Positions 43,639 through 53,343 of a stretch of 64,000 bases of DNA are shown here, in pieces (the stretch's first letter is position 1; each line of letters starts with the position of its first letter). A program made the position numbers and the translations under genes. Under the pieces are notes generated by a model, which saw nothing but the letters and a program-made list of their open reading frames with translations, was not told the origin of the DNA and did no database searches. Origin of the DNA: Rufibacter latericius (GTDB lineage Bacteria; Bacteroidota; Bacteroidia; Cytophagales; Hymenobacteraceae); NCBI RefSeq assembly GCF_003721515.1, contig NZ_RJJD01000021.1, positions 62,001-126,000 of the forward strand. The letters are read 5' to 3'.

Positions 43639-44708
43639 ACGGTGGTTTTCTCTTGCTCCAGAACTTGTTTGACCAGGCCGATGATGGGGGCCACGCCTTC
43701 TTCCAGCGGAAGGATTACGGGTAGATTTAGCTCCTCCTGGTATTGTTTCTGGTACTGCCGGGCTTGTTCCAGGGTTAAGCCAGCCGTGTTCAGGGTTACG
43801 GCCAGCACCTTGGCCCCATACAGCTCTATCAACTGGATTTCGGTGGACAAAGGCGGGATCTTAAAGCCCAACTCCTCGTTGTCGTCATAATACACACGGG
43901 CAGGAGCGTGTTGGAGCACTACGTATTTAACCTTTCCAGAAACCAGGTACTCAGAACCGCAGGGTCCGCTGGGGTTGCGCAACGCGGCCTGGCCTTCCAC
44001 GAAAAAGACATCGGGTTGGTGCTGTTCGTAGCTAGAGACAATGGCGTGCTCCAGTTCTCCAGAGACAAAATCATTGTAGGTAGAATCCAGGATGAAGCCG
44101 GTGCCTCGGCCTTGCATCCAACCGGTTTGGCCGGTGAAGATCATCTGGGCTTTGAGGCCGGCGGCTTCGGCAGCCTGGGTGAGCAAGCGGGTGGTGGTGC
44201 GTTTCCCCATCCGAACATCGGTGCCGAGCACGGCAATGCGTGGGGCCGGAATGCCTTTGATCCTGCCGGTCCAGAAATGTAGCTCGCTTTTGGGTTTGGG
44301 CTTGCGCACATCAATCAACTGCACGCCGTTTTCCTTCGCCAGAGCCGCCAGATCGGGCATATCGCTCAGATATTCGTGCAGGCCGCTCACTACGTTCATC
44401 TTCTGCCGGATAGCCTCAATAATGGTCTGTTTCATGCTGGCCGGCAGTTTCCCACCCTTCGGGGCGATGCCCACCAGGCAATACTGAGCGGTTTCAGGGC
44501 TGTTTTCCAGAAATTGGGCTAAATCTGCAAAAATAGGGATATGGCGTGTTTTCCCGTCTACCACCTCACCGGCATCCTGCCCCGCCGACTCGGCATCAAT
44601 CACACCCACGATTCTGAACCGCTCGGTGCCCCTGATGAGCCCATGTGCGGTTTTGGCAGGATACTGTTTCAGTAGCCCGTCTGTTAAGATAATGGCATTT
44701 CCGTCCAT
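43635..44708 (-). CDS. DUF1611 P-loop protein (DgcN-like)
   Basis: A 357-residue DUF1611 protein. The N-terminal Rossmann-like half (about 1-140) precedes a P-loop domain with GTDVRMGKRTTT (162-173), similar to the BioD/CobQ nucleotide-binding fold. Conserved later segments are FTGQTGWMQG and FFVEGQAALRNPSG. Some members, called DgcN, are known as D-glutamate N-acetyltransferases paired with an enolase-superfamily racemase, and here the paired gene overlaps by 4 bp. That assignment is an inference from family plus context. Confidence 0.85.
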   Translation of the reverse strand: MDGNAIILTDGLLKQYPAKTAHGLIRGTERFRIVGVIDAESAGQDAGEVVDGKTRHIPIFADLAQFLENSPETAQYCLVGIAPKGGKLPASMKQTIIEAIRQKMNVVSGLHEYLSDMPDLAALAKENGVQLIDVRKPKPKSELHFWTGRIKGIPAPRIAVLGTDVRMGKRTTTRLLTQAAEAAGLKAQMIFTGQTGWMQGRGTGFILDSTYNDFVSGELEHAIVSSYEQHQPDVFFVEGQAALRNPSGPCGSEYLVSGKVKYVVLQHAPARVYYDDNEELGFKIPPLSTEIQLIELYGAKVLAVTLNTAGLTLEQARQYQKQYQEELNLPVILPLEEGVAPIIGLVKQVLEQEKTTV

Positions 44709-44753
44709 TGCTGTAAATGGTTTGAAAAGGAGATGTACTTTGGATTAAGAATA

Positions 44754-44789
44754 GTTTCGGGGCCATTTTCTTGAAAGCAGCCCCGAAAC
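44754..44789. repeat. Core hairpin repeat (strong copy)
   Basis: gtttcggggc pairs perfectly with gccccgaaac over 10 bp, centre cattttcttgaaagca. The GC block differs from other copies at several paired positions. Between the M14 peptidase and DUF1611 genes. Confidence 0.75.
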
Positions 44790-44799
44790 AGGGATTTTG

Positions 44800-46299
44800 C
44801 TACAAAACCAAGCCGTGGAATAAGGCGGGTTTCTCCTTGCTCAGATCATAGATGAACCCGTTCACGATGGCGTACCGCACTTGCCCGGCCTGGTCCTGCA
44901 ACGTAAAGTTAGCTCCGCGGTCCAATGCCAGCCCATGGTTGACTCTGCCTGATGGCGCTACCACATTCAAAGGCAGGTCTACGGGATTATACTCAGTAGG
45001 CACATTCTCCAACTTCACGGTGGTGAACCCGCCGGAAAGCAGTTCCAGGGTGCGTTCTGGGGTGAGGTCCTGGGCGCTGGCCAGCGGGGTATCGTAGACT
45101 TTGCCGGGCACCAGGAAAAGGCCCTCTGCGTTGAGTTCCTCGTAGCCCGAGAACACGCTCATGTCGCCTATCTCTTCCACGGTGCTGCGGTGGTAAAAGC
45201 CTTGGGGGATTCTGGCGCTGCTGGTCTCGTTCCGTACGATGCCTACGTCCAGCAGGGTGTCGCGGCCTTGCGAGCGGTAGCGCACTTTCCGGAGGACCAC
45301 GTCATACAGGTAGCGTTCGTTCTCAGGGATCTTGTAGTAATCTTTTACGTGATGCTTCTTATACCCTTCTTCCCCAATCAGTTGCAGGGCGGCCAAGATA
45401 GCGGCAAAATTCAACTGACGGATGTACTGCTTCTCAGGGTCGCCCTGATATCCCCCGGATTCGATGAGGATGAGGCTGGTGCCCCACTTCTGGATGTTAT
45501 CGCCGAAAGCCCTGGGTTCGTGCTCGTCTGAGTACTTGGCCACCTGCCCCGGAATGAACTGCTGGATGCTTTCGTTCATGCCCACGATGGTCCGCATGGC
45601 CCTTTCCCGCACTTCATTCACGGTCTGTTTGTGGTTGAAGGCCGGAGCCAAAAAGGAAATGGTGGCAGGTTTACCGGTGGTCCCCACGGTGTAAAAGCGG
45701 CTCTGATCATGCAGATTGAACCCAAAATCAGGTTTGATGCTGTCACGGAGGCCTTTCAGGAGCTGAGCTTCGGGGCTCTGCAGACGAAGGGCATCACGGT
45801 TCAGGTCAATGTCCAGGGCGTTTCGGCGTCTGAACTGCTCAGCCCCATCTGGGTTGAGCATGGGAACGAAATAAAGGGTATTGTTCTTCAGTATTTCCTG
45901 CCGGATGGGGTCTAGGTCGTCTGAGGCTTGTAGGAAATTGAAGATGTCCAGCAAAGCCATGGTGGCGGTAGACTCATCGCCGTGCATCTGCGACCAGAGC
46001 ATGACCTTGTTTTTGCCGGTGCCCGCTTTGATCAGGTAGATGTCCCGCTTCTCCACTGATTTGCCTACCACCTGCACCTGGAACAGGGAGTTTTGGCGAA
46101 GCTTTTCTAAAAGCGGTACCAAATCATTGTGCTTGAAGCGACGGTGCGTAATGCTGGCTTCTTTGAATCGGCCGTGTTGGTCAAAAACCTGCCGGGCCAT
46201 GTCAGGGGCCGAAATACTTTGACCGGCCACAAAGCTGTTTTGGCTAAGGCCTCCCAGAAGTGTCATGAAAGTAGAAACGTAAATAAGGAATTTTCGCAT
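44800..46299 (-). CDS. Secreted M14-family zinc carboxypeptidase
   Basis: 499 residues with a signal peptide (about 1-27). Zinc ligands H106 and E109 in QMHGDES, H197 in FNLHDQS; catalytic Glu E280 in LILIESGG. The middle segment YFVPMLNPDGAEQFRRRN with DLNRDA is the M14 substrate-binding region. A C-terminal beta-rich extension (about 340-499) is not part of the catalytic core. It precedes the DUF1611-epimerase pair on the same strand after a 91-bp gap holding a core repeat, so a joint role in murein-peptide or D-Glu-peptide use is possible. Confidence 0.88.
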   Translation of the reverse strand: MRKFLIYVSTFMTLLGGLSQNSFVAGQSISAPDMARQVFDQHGRFKEASITHRRFKHNDLVPLLEKLRQNSLFQVQVVGKSVEKRDIYLIKAGTGKNKVMLWSQMHGDESTATMALLDIFNFLQASDDLDPIRQEILKNNTLYFVPMLNPDGAEQFRRRNALDIDLNRDALRLQSPEAQLLKGLRDSIKPDFGFNLHDQSRFYTVGTTGKPATISFLAPAFNHKQTVNEVRERAMRTIVGMNESIQQFIPGQVAKYSDEHEPRAFGDNIQKWGTSLILIESGGYQGDPEKQYIRQLNFAAILAALQLIGEEGYKKHHVKDYYKIPENERYLYDVVLRKVRYRSQGRDTLLDVGIVRNETSSARIPQGFYHRSTVEEIGDMSVFSGYEELNAEGLFLVPGKVYDTPLASAQDLTPERTLELLSGGFTTVKLENVPTEYNPVDLPLNVVAPSGRVNHGLALDRGANFTLQDQAGQVRYAIVNGFIYDLSKEKPALFHGLVL

Positions 46300-46510
46300 G
46301 AACCACGGATTTTAAGTGGCGGCAACTTAGCCCATAGAACCCCAGAGAGTACTTTGAGGAAGAGCTAAGGCACTTCAGGCGGTCAATGTAAGGACGATTT
46401 CTTAGTTCCGGAAAGGTTTTCTCCTGAATTTGCCTCCCCTGGGGATCTGTTGAAGATTTGAGGCAAAGCGCACCCTCTACCCTGCAATTCAGTCAAGGTT
46501 TTCCAAGACG

Positions 46511-46552
46511 GTTGTTTTAGGGCTGATTTTCCTTAAACGACTCGAAAACAGC
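46511..46552. repeat. Core hairpin repeat (moderate copy)
   Basis: gttgttttagggctg ... attttccttaaac ... gactcgaaaacagc. Outer gttgtttt/gaaaacagc pairs; GC block mismatched. Between the M14 gene and tsaD. Confidence 0.5.
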
Positions 46553-46560
46553 TTGCTGCT

Positions 46561-47565
46561 TTAGACCTTCAGGCGCGGGTCCGGGCTGGCGTATTGCGTA
46601 GTGAAATCTCCGGCCAGGTACTGAAAGTGGGCGGCCATAGCGATCATGGCGGCGTTGTCGGTGCAGTACTCAAAGGCGGGGATGTAGATGTTCCAGCCGT
46701 GTTTTTGGGCATATTCCTGCAAAGTGGCCCGTAAACCCGAGTTGGCCGATACTCCTCCGGCAATGGCAATTTCTTTTATCCCCAGGTCTTTGGCGGCCAA
46801 TACCAATTTCTTCATCAGCGTCTGAATCAAAGCCCACTGTATACTGGCACAGATATCAGCGAGGTTGTTCTGCACGAAGTCAGCCTCGGCGGCGGAGTTC
46901 TTTTTCACGAAGTTGAGGATAGAGGTCTTAATCCCGCTGAAGGAGAAATCGTACCCATCCATGTTCACGATGGGGAACTGGAACCGGTTAGGATCTCCGG
47001 TAGCCGCCAGTTTGTCCAGCATAGGTCCGCCGGGATAAGGCAAGCCCAGCAGTTTTGCTGATTTATCAAAGGCCTCGCCTACGGCGTCATCGGTGGTCTG
47101 GCCCAAAACTTGCATATCTAAATGACTGCGCACTAACACGATCTGGGTATGGCCGCCGCTCACGGTAAGGCACAGAAACGGGAAATTAGGTTTGGGATCG
47201 TCAATGAAATGGGCCAGGATGTGGGCCTGCATGTGGTTCACTTCAATGAGGGGCAAATTCAGGCCCAACGCAAAGGATTTGGCGAAGGAACAGCCTACCA
47301 GTAAGGCTCCTAAAAGTCCGGGGCCGCGGGTAAAAGCCACCGCATCTAATTGGCTTTTTGCTATATTTGCTTTTTGCAGCGCCTGGGAAACCACGGGGAT
47401 GATGTTTTGCTGATGCGCCCTGGAGGCTAACTCTGGCACCACGCCGCCGTATTGCTCATGGATTGCCTGCGTAGCTACAATGTTTGACAGTACCTGGCCG
47501 TTTTGAATGACAGAAGCGGAGGTTTCATCACAGGACGATTCAATTGCTAATAGTGTAGGGTTCAT
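46561..47565 (-). CDS. tsaD: tRNA N6-adenosine threonylcarbamoyltransferase TsaD
   Basis: Transfers threonylcarbamoyl to A37 of ANN-decoding tRNAs. 334 residues from MNPTLLAIESSCDETSAS; a 20-codon upstream extension of the frame is rejected because it lies inside the divergent tamB gene. Family features: GGVVPELASRAH, the metal-binding H-x3-H in VNHMQAHILAHF, TVSGGHTQ, and the C-terminal IAGGVSANSGLR and YCTDNAAM. Only 6 bp separate its start from that of tamB. Confidence 0.96.
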   Translation of the reverse strand: MNPTLLAIESSCDETSASVIQNGQVLSNIVATQAIHEQYGGVVPELASRAHQQNIIPVVSQALQKANIAKSQLDAVAFTRGPGLLGALLVGCSFAKSFALGLNLPLIEVNHMQAHILAHFIDDPKPNFPFLCLTVSGGHTQIVLVRSHLDMQVLGQTTDDAVGEAFDKSAKLLGLPYPGGPMLDKLAATGDPNRFQFPIVNMDGYDFSFSGIKTSILNFVKKNSAAEADFVQNNLADICASIQWALIQTLMKKLVLAAKDLGIKEIAIAGGVSANSGLRATLQEYAQKHGWNIYIPAFEYCTDNAAMIAMAAHFQYLAGDFTTQYASPDPRLKV

Positions 47566-47571
47566 ATTCCG

Positions 47572-50500
47572 TTGGAGACGCAAGACCAAGAAGAAACGCA
47601 AGAAAAAAAGAAAAACTATCCGCAAGTTATAGCAAAAGCTCTGTTAAAAATAATCCTGGGCGTGCTAATCGTGGTGGTTCTACTGGTGGGGGGGCTCGCC
47701 CTGGCTTTGCGTTTTCCTTCTGTTCAGACCAAAGTGGCCCGAAAAGCCGCCAGCGTCCTCTCTGAAACCATCCACCACCAGGTCACCATCGGGACAGTAG
47801 ACGTCAGGTTTTTCAAGAGTGTGCTGCTAAACGAGGTGCGGGTGCTGGATCGCCAGAAAAAGACCCTTTTCTACGTGGGCCAAGCCGATGCCGACATTGG
47901 GTTCTTCCAACTGTTCAAATCGAATCCGCTGCACATCCCGTTGTTCGGGAAACGGGAAGTGGTGCTTCCCTGGGCTAAATTCCAACCCAACCGGCTCCAC
48001 ATCGCCTCCCTCACCCTCACCCGGCCCGAGGCCAACCTCATCAAATACGAAGGCACCGACACCCTGAACATGAGCACGTTCATTACGGCGCTTTCTAACC
48101 TGGTCACCAAAGACACCACCAAGGCTAAAACCCCTTTCGATTTCAAGATTGACGAGATAGTCCTGAAGGATGGGCTTTTCACCTACCATAACTTCAACAT
48201 CCCCCGCACCGACTACGGCCTGGATTACCAGCACATGGATCTGGAGCGGATTAATGGCCGTTTTTCTGAAATCAGCCTCAAAGGAGACACCATCCAGACG
48301 GTGGTAACCAGCCTCACCACCATGGACCGAAGGTCTAAAACCTACCTCAAGGACCTGGACACCCGCATGACCTTCGCTCCTACCTTCTGGGAGTGGGCCA
48401 ACCTGAATTTGCGCGTGAACAACAGTCACCTGGCCAGGTACGTGCGCTTTGATTACCGCATCTTCTGGAACTTTAAGGAGTTCAACGACAGCATGAACGT
48501 AACGGCCACATTTGACAGCACTTATGTCACCTCAGACGACATCGCGCTGTTTGCTCCCGTGCTCAAAGACGTGAACGAAAAGGTGCTGCTTTCCGGCAAG
48601 GTGAAGGGGAAAGTAAAGAACTTCCGGGCCGAGGGCATTGACGTACGCTATGGCCAATACACCCACATCAAAGGTGATATCTCGGCAGATGGTTTGCCCA
48701 ACTTCAAGAACACTTTCGCAGATCTGAACCTGGAGCGAAGCACTATTAATGCCCGCGACATAAAGAAGTTCTTGCCCAAGAAAGCCTATGACATGGCAGC
48801 CCGAGCGGGAACGGTGACGCTTGAAGGCGAATTCACTGGGTTCTACAATGACTTTGTGGCGAACGGGGCGTTCCAAAGCGCCCTGGGTAATGTGGTTTCC
48901 GATATCAACCTCAAGTTCGATAAAAACAACATTGACCGTTCTGCTTACCGCGGCTACCTGAAAACCAACGGTTTTGATGTGGGTGGCCTTTTGGGTGATC
49001 GCAGCGTGCTCAAACGGGTGGCCATGGACGGAAGAGTGACCGGCAGCGGTTTCAGTCTGGCCTCGGCCCGCCTGAATGTGGATGCCACCATCAATGCCTT
49101 GAACCTGAACAACTACAACTTCCGGAACATTGTGGTGAACGCAGACCTGAGCCGGCAGACCTTCAACGGAGACCTCAGCATCAACGACCCTAACCTGAAA
49201 ATGGCGGCCAGCGGCCAGATCAACCTGCAGAACAACCGCCAGGTGTTTGACCTCAAGACCAACATCAAAAGCGCCGATCTACGCGCCCTGGGCTTCACGG
49301 AGCAGGGAATTGTGCTTTCCACCAACGCCGATGTAGATTTCACGGGCATCAAGTTAGATGAGATTTACGGGCTGGCCAACTTCAAGAACACCAAACTCCT
49401 GTACGGCGGCAAGCAGGTGGGCATTGATTCGCTCACCATAGAATCGCATTTCCATGACGGCATACGCGAACTCCATGTGGGCTCTGAGGTGCTGGCCTTG
49501 AAGGCCGGAGGCAATTTCCTGTACTCCACCTTTTTCCGGGATCTGCAGACGCTGTACGAGGAATACCGCCTGAACTTGGAGAACAACCCGCTCAGGATTG
49601 AGAGCTACTACCGCCGGAAATCTCCGGTTCCGCCCGCGTCTTATGAGGTAAATCTGGACGTACACCTGCGGCACATCAATCCGGTGCTGCACGCCTTCGC
49701 CCCTGACCTTTCCATCTCTGATTTCTCTACCATGGAAGGCACTTTCCGGAACGGCCCTACTTCGGTACTAACCCTTATAAGCCAGATAGATACCATCCTT
49801 TACGGGAAGAATGAGTTTTACTCAAACAATCTCGAAATCACCTCCTCCAAACTCTGGAATACCCCAGACGTGCTGGCCAATGCCGTGGTCACCTCGGAGC
49901 GGCAAAAACTGGGCAATGCCGGCGACACCGAGAAGCTGTACGTGGAAGGGGTTTGGAGTGAGCGCCTCATCAGTTTCTCCAGCAACATCGCCCAGACGGG
50001 CACTACCAACCGGGCCAATATTTCGGGTAACGTTTCTTTTGAGCGCGACCAGATAGCGGTGGTTTTCAACCGGTCAAACATTAACGTGCTGGACAAAGTC
50101 TGGAACATCTCGCCAAACAACACCATCGTGTACAATGACGGCGCCATGCGGTTCGAGAACGTGACCTTGTCCAACGGGCCGCAGAGCGTGAACATTTTTG
50201 GAGTGCTTTCCAGAAATCCGCAGGATTTGTTGACCGTGAGTCTGGCCAACTTCCGCCTGGAGAACCTGAACCCGCTCCTCCCCGACAAAATTGACGGCCG
50301 CCTTAACGCCCAATTGCAACTTCGGGACCTGTACAACGAAATGCAGATGTCTTCCACCCTGGCCGTGGACACCTTCATGATCGGGAACCAACTGATTGGG
50401 AACGTAGCCGGCACCACCCAATGGGAAAGCCGCCTGCACCGCATGAACGTTGACCTGGGCATCAGCCGGGAAAACAAGAAAGTGCTGTCGCTTACGGGCA

Positions 50501-52230
50501 CCTATACCCCTAGCGGCGGAAAAGAAGAACTGGATTTACTTGCCGTGCTGGACGATGCCCAGATGAAGCTGGTGGAGCCGGTGCTGAAAACCATTATGTC
50601 TGACCTGGGCGGCACTATGGATGGGCGCGTCCGCATCTCAGGGAAACTCTCGGGACCGGTCCTAAAAGGCTCGGTCATGGTGACAGAGGGTTCCTTTGTG
50701 TTCAACTACCTTAAAACCAAGTACACCTTCTCAGACCGGGTTTTCTTCACCGAGAATGACATCTCCTTCCAGAACGTGCGCATAAGGGACATCTACAACA
50801 ACGTGGCGATCCTGAACGGGGGCATTTTCCACGATGGTTTTCAGAACATGGTGCTGGACCTCAGGGCCCGGTTCAATCGGTTCATGGTCCTGAACACCAC
50901 CCGCGCCGACAACCCCTTGTATTACGGAACAGCCTTTGCCTCCGGCGAAGTCACCGCGCTGGGTTCTACCTCTAACCTGCAGGTTAACATCACCGCCCGA
51001 AGTGAGAACAACACCTCCATTGCCATTCCCCTGGACAACACCTCGTCGCTGGAAAGGCAGAATTTTATCTCGTTCGTGAACAACAACCCCGCCAAGCAGG
51101 ACAGCGCCGGAACCGCCACCCCATTGATTAAGAAAGGCGTAGACCTGAGCGGCATCCGGCTGAACTTCAACCTGGACGTGGACGAGAATGCCTACATAGA
51201 ATTGATTTTCGATGAACGCACCGGAGACATTATCCGAGGGAAAGGAAGGGGCAACATCCGGATGGAGATTGACACCCGCGGAGAGTTCGCCATGTACGGC
51301 AACTACGAGATTGTGCAGGGGCGCTACAATTTCACCATGCTGGGGCTTATAAACAAGGAATTCAACGTACGTCCGGGCGGCACTGTCACCTGGAACGGGA
51401 ATCCGCTGGATGGGCTGTTGAAGATCACGGCCACCTACACCCAGCGGGTTTCACTTGCTCCAATTCTAGCCGATCTGAGTGAGCAGCAGCAACAATCGGC
51501 GGCGGCGCGGTCGCGGTACCCGGTAACGGCCGTGATGGACCTGGACGGGCCTTTGACCACTCCGCAGATCAGGCTCAACCTGGAGTTCAATGACACGCCC
51601 AGCCTTCTGGAAGACCAGATCACGCGTTACCTGAACAACATCCGGAACGATGAACAGGAACTGAACCGTCAGGTTTTCTCGCTTTTGGCCTTTAAACGCC
51701 TCTCGGCGCAGGATGAATTACAGGTTGGCTTGGGCGTAGGTGACCTGGGCAGCAGCGTGGGTGAGCTTTTCTCCAACCAGTTGAGTTACTGGCTCTCGCA
51801 GATTGACACCAATCTGGAAGTGGACATTGGGGTAAGCGGCTACGGAAACCAGGTGCTGGACGATGTGCAGCTGCGCTTAAGTTACACTTTCCTGGAAGGC
51901 CGCCTGAAAGTTACCCGTGAGGGCAGCGTGAACAACAACCGCTTGGGCAGCAACCGGTCCACCGCCGCCGGCGACTGGTCAGTGGAATATTACCTAAGCC
52001 AAAGCGGTCAGTTACGCCTAAGGGCCACCTATGAAACCACCCCGCGGGACTTCGAGGCGAATGCCACCGCCAGCCGCCAGACGGTGAGCGTCCTGCACCA
52101 GGCCAACTTTGATCGGTTCGGGGAGCTTTTCCGGCGCCGGAAACTAAGCAAACGAGCCCAGCGTGCCGCCGAACGCGAACGAATGATCCGCCTGGAAGAC
52201 GATGCGCCTACTACCTTACAGGACCTCTAA
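47572..52230 (+). CDS. tamB: Translocation/assembly module protein TamB
   Basis: A 1552-residue AsmA-like/TamB protein thought to bridge inner and outer membrane for lipid transport or outer-membrane protein assembly. The start is a TTG at 47572: an in-frame stop lies at 47551, and no ATG exists before the membrane anchor (ALLKIILGVLIVVVLLVGG, about 23-45). A very long beta-rich region follows, and the C-terminal DUF490 domain covers roughly the last 400 residues (GEVTALGSTSNLQVNITARS ... MLGLINKEFNVRPGGTVTW ... LSAQDELQVGLGVGDLGSSV). The tail is Arg-rich (RRRKLSKRAQRAAERER). Confidence 0.9.
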   Translation: METQDQEETQEKKKNYPQVIAKALLKIILGVLIVVVLLVGGLALALRFPSVQTKVARKAASVLSETIHHQVTIGTVDVRFFKSVLLNEVRVLDRQKKTLFYVGQADADIGFFQLFKSNPLHIPLFGKREVVLPWAKFQPNRLHIASLTLTRPEANLIKYEGTDTLNMSTFITALSNLVTKDTTKAKTPFDFKIDEIVLKDGLFTYHNFNIPRTDYGLDYQHMDLERINGRFSEISLKGDTIQTVVTSLTTMDRRSKTYLKDLDTRMTFAPTFWEWANLNLRVNNSHLARYVRFDYRIFWNFKEFNDSMNVTATFDSTYVTSDDIALFAPVLKDVNEKVLLSGKVKGKVKNFRAEGIDVRYGQYTHIKGDISADGLPNFKNTFADLNLERSTINARDIKKFLPKKAYDMAARAGTVTLEGEFTGFYNDFVANGAFQSALGNVVSDINLKFDKNNIDRSAYRGYLKTNGFDVGGLLGDRSVLKRVAMDGRVTGSGFSLASARLNVDATINALNLNNYNFRNIVVNADLSRQTFNGDLSINDPNLKMAASGQINLQNNRQVFDLKTNIKSADLRALGFTEQGIVLSTNADVDFTGIKLDEIYGLANFKNTKLLYGGKQVGIDSLTIESHFHDGIRELHVGSEVLALKAGGNFLYSTFFRDLQTLYEEYRLNLENNPLRIESYYRRKSPVPPASYEVNLDVHLRHINPVLHAFAPDLSISDFSTMEGTFRNGPTSVLTLISQIDTILYGKNEFYSNNLEITSSKLWNTPDVLANAVVTSERQKLGNAGDTEKLYVEGVWSERLISFSSNIAQTGTTNRANISGNVSFERDQIAVVFNRSNINVLDKVWNISPNNTIVYNDGAMRFENVTLSNGPQSVNIFGVLSRNPQDLLTVSLANFRLENLNPLLPDKIDGRLNAQLQLRDLYNEMQMSSTLAVDTFMIGNQLIGNVAGTTQWESRLHRMNVDLGISRENKKVLSLTGTYTPSGGKEELDLLAVLDDAQMKLVEPVLKTIMSDLGGTMDGRVRISGKLSGPVLKGSVMVTEGSFVFNYLKTKYTFSDRVFFTENDISFQNVRIRDIYNNVAILNGGIFHDGFQNMVLDLRARFNRFMVLNTTRADNPLYYGTAFASGEVTALGSTSNLQVNITARSENNTSIAIPLDNTSSLERQNFISFVNNNPAKQDSAGTATPLIKKGVDLSGIRLNFNLDVDENAYIELIFDERTGDIIRGKGRGNIRMEIDTRGEFAMYGNYEIVQGRYNFTMLGLINKEFNVRPGGTVTWNGNPLDGLLKITATYTQRVSLAPILADLSEQQQQSAAARSRYPVTAVMDLDGPLTTPQIRLNLEFNDTPSLLEDQITRYLNNIRNDEQELNRQVFSLLAFKRLSAQDELQVGLGVGDLGSSVGELFSNQLSYWLSQIDTNLEVDIGVSGYGNQVLDDVQLRLSYTFLEGRLKVTREGSVNNNRLGSNRSTAAGDWSVEYYLSQSGQLRLRATYETTPRDFEANATASRQTVSVLHQANFDRFGELFRRRKLSKRAQRAAERERMIRLEDDAPTTLQDL

Positions 52231-52231
52231 T

Positions 52232-52269
52232 CTTGTTTTAGGCCAGTTTTCAGGAAAACAGTTCCAAAG
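52232..52269. repeat. Core hairpin repeat (moderate copy)
   Basis: cttgttttaggcca ... gttttcaggaaaac ... agttccaaag. The centre gttttcaggaaaac is self-complementary; arms are degenerate. Confidence 0.5.
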
Positions 52270-52337
52270 CACCTTTCGTAATTGTGGCCTTGAAGGCCGT
52301 GGAATAAACCAAACAGATGCCTAGCCCGTGGGCTTCT

Positions 52338-52373
52338 GTTTAGAGGCTGTTTTACAGAAATTAGGTTAAAAAC
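52338..52373. repeat. Core hairpin repeat (good copy)
   Basis: gtttagaggctg ... ttttacagaaa ... ttaggttaaaaac. Extended by outer cccgtg (52325-52330) and cacggg (52373-52378), which pair perfectly. Second of two copies between tamB and ftsX. Confidence 0.55.
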
Positions 52374-52406
52374 ACGGGTCCGGCCCTTCTTCTTCTAAAT
52401 TATTAC

Positions 52407-52414
52407 TATTTTTG
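52407..52414 (+). promoter_or_regulatory. -7 box of the ftsX operon
   Basis: Exact TATTTTTG, 15 bp before the ATG at 52430. It rules out the TTG frame start at 52412, which would lie inside the box. Confidence 0.5.
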
Positions 52415-52429
52415 CCGGCACACGTTTCT

Positions 52430-53329
52430 ATGGCTGCTAAACCGCTCAAACATACCCGCAAGAAAAAGCTTGGCAATTACCCGCACACCATGGTGATCTT
52501 CAGTATCACGTTGGCGCTGTTTGTGATTGGTTCATTTGGGCTCCTGCTCATTCATGCTGGCAAGCTTTCTAACCTGGTGAAACAGAACATTGAGGTACAG
52601 GTTTACCTTGACCGCGATATGTCTCCTTTAGAAATCGATAAGCTGAAAAAGACGCTGGCTCGCAAGGAGTACATCGCCTACGATGAAAACAAACCCCAAG
52701 TCCTGTTCATGTCCAAAGAGCAAGGGGCCAAGGAATTCATTGACGAAAGCGGCGAGGACTTCCTGACGTTCCTGGGCGAGAACCCGCTCCGAGATGCCTT
52801 CATCCTGCGCATCAACCCAGATTTTGCCAACTCAGACCAGCTTAAAACCATCAAAGCCGACCTGCAGAACACCCTGGGTGTGTACGAGGTAGACTACGTA
52901 GAAAGCCTCATTGACTCCATCAACCATAACCTGCGCCGGTTGAGCATTGTGTTGCTTTCGTTTGCGGCCATTCTGGTGCTGGTGGTTATCATCCTCATCA
53001 ACAACACCATCAAACTGGCCCTTTACTCTCAGCGGTTCCTCATCAGGAGCATGCAGTTAGTGGGAGCTACGTCGTTTTTCATTCAGCGGCCCTTTTTGAA
53101 CCGGGCTACGTTCCAGGGTTTGGTGAGCGGGGCAATGGCCTCTATCCTGCTTTTTGGGCTGCTTCAGTACGCCTATCACGAGATCAGTGAATTGTACCTG
53201 CTCAGAGATGAGAAGCAGATGCTCATTTTGATGACTTCCCTGCTTTTATTGGGCGGGGTATTGGGCTTTTTTAGCTCTTACCGGGCAGTTAAGAAATACC
53301 TCCGGGCCTCATTAGACGATTTATATTAA
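52430..53329 (+). CDS. ftsX: Cell-division protein FtsX
   Basis: Membrane partner of FtsE in activating septal murein hydrolases. 299 residues from ATG 52430. Four membrane segments: one near residue 30 (VIFSITLALFVIGSFGLLLI), then an extracellular domain, and three in the C-terminal half (LSIVLLSFAAILVLVVIILIN ... LLLLGGVLGFFSSY). The FtsX/MacB-type region includes RSMQLVGATSFFIQRPF. ftsE is not adjacent, which is common in this phylum. First gene of an operon with DUF3098, uppP, truB and ribF. Confidence 0.93.
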   Translation: MAAKPLKHTRKKKLGNYPHTMVIFSITLALFVIGSFGLLLIHAGKLSNLVKQNIEVQVYLDRDMSPLEIDKLKKTLARKEYIAYDENKPQVLFMSKEQGAKEFIDESGEDFLTFLGENPLRDAFILRINPDFANSDQLKTIKADLQNTLGVYEVDYVESLIDSINHNLRRLSIVLLSFAAILVLVVIILINNTIKLALYSQRFLIRSMQLVGATSFFIQRPFLNRATFQGLVSGAMASILLFGLLQYAYHEISELYLLRDEKQMLILMTSLLLLGGVLGFFSSYRAVKKYLRASLDDLY

Positions 53330-53343
53330 AGACATTATCCTTT

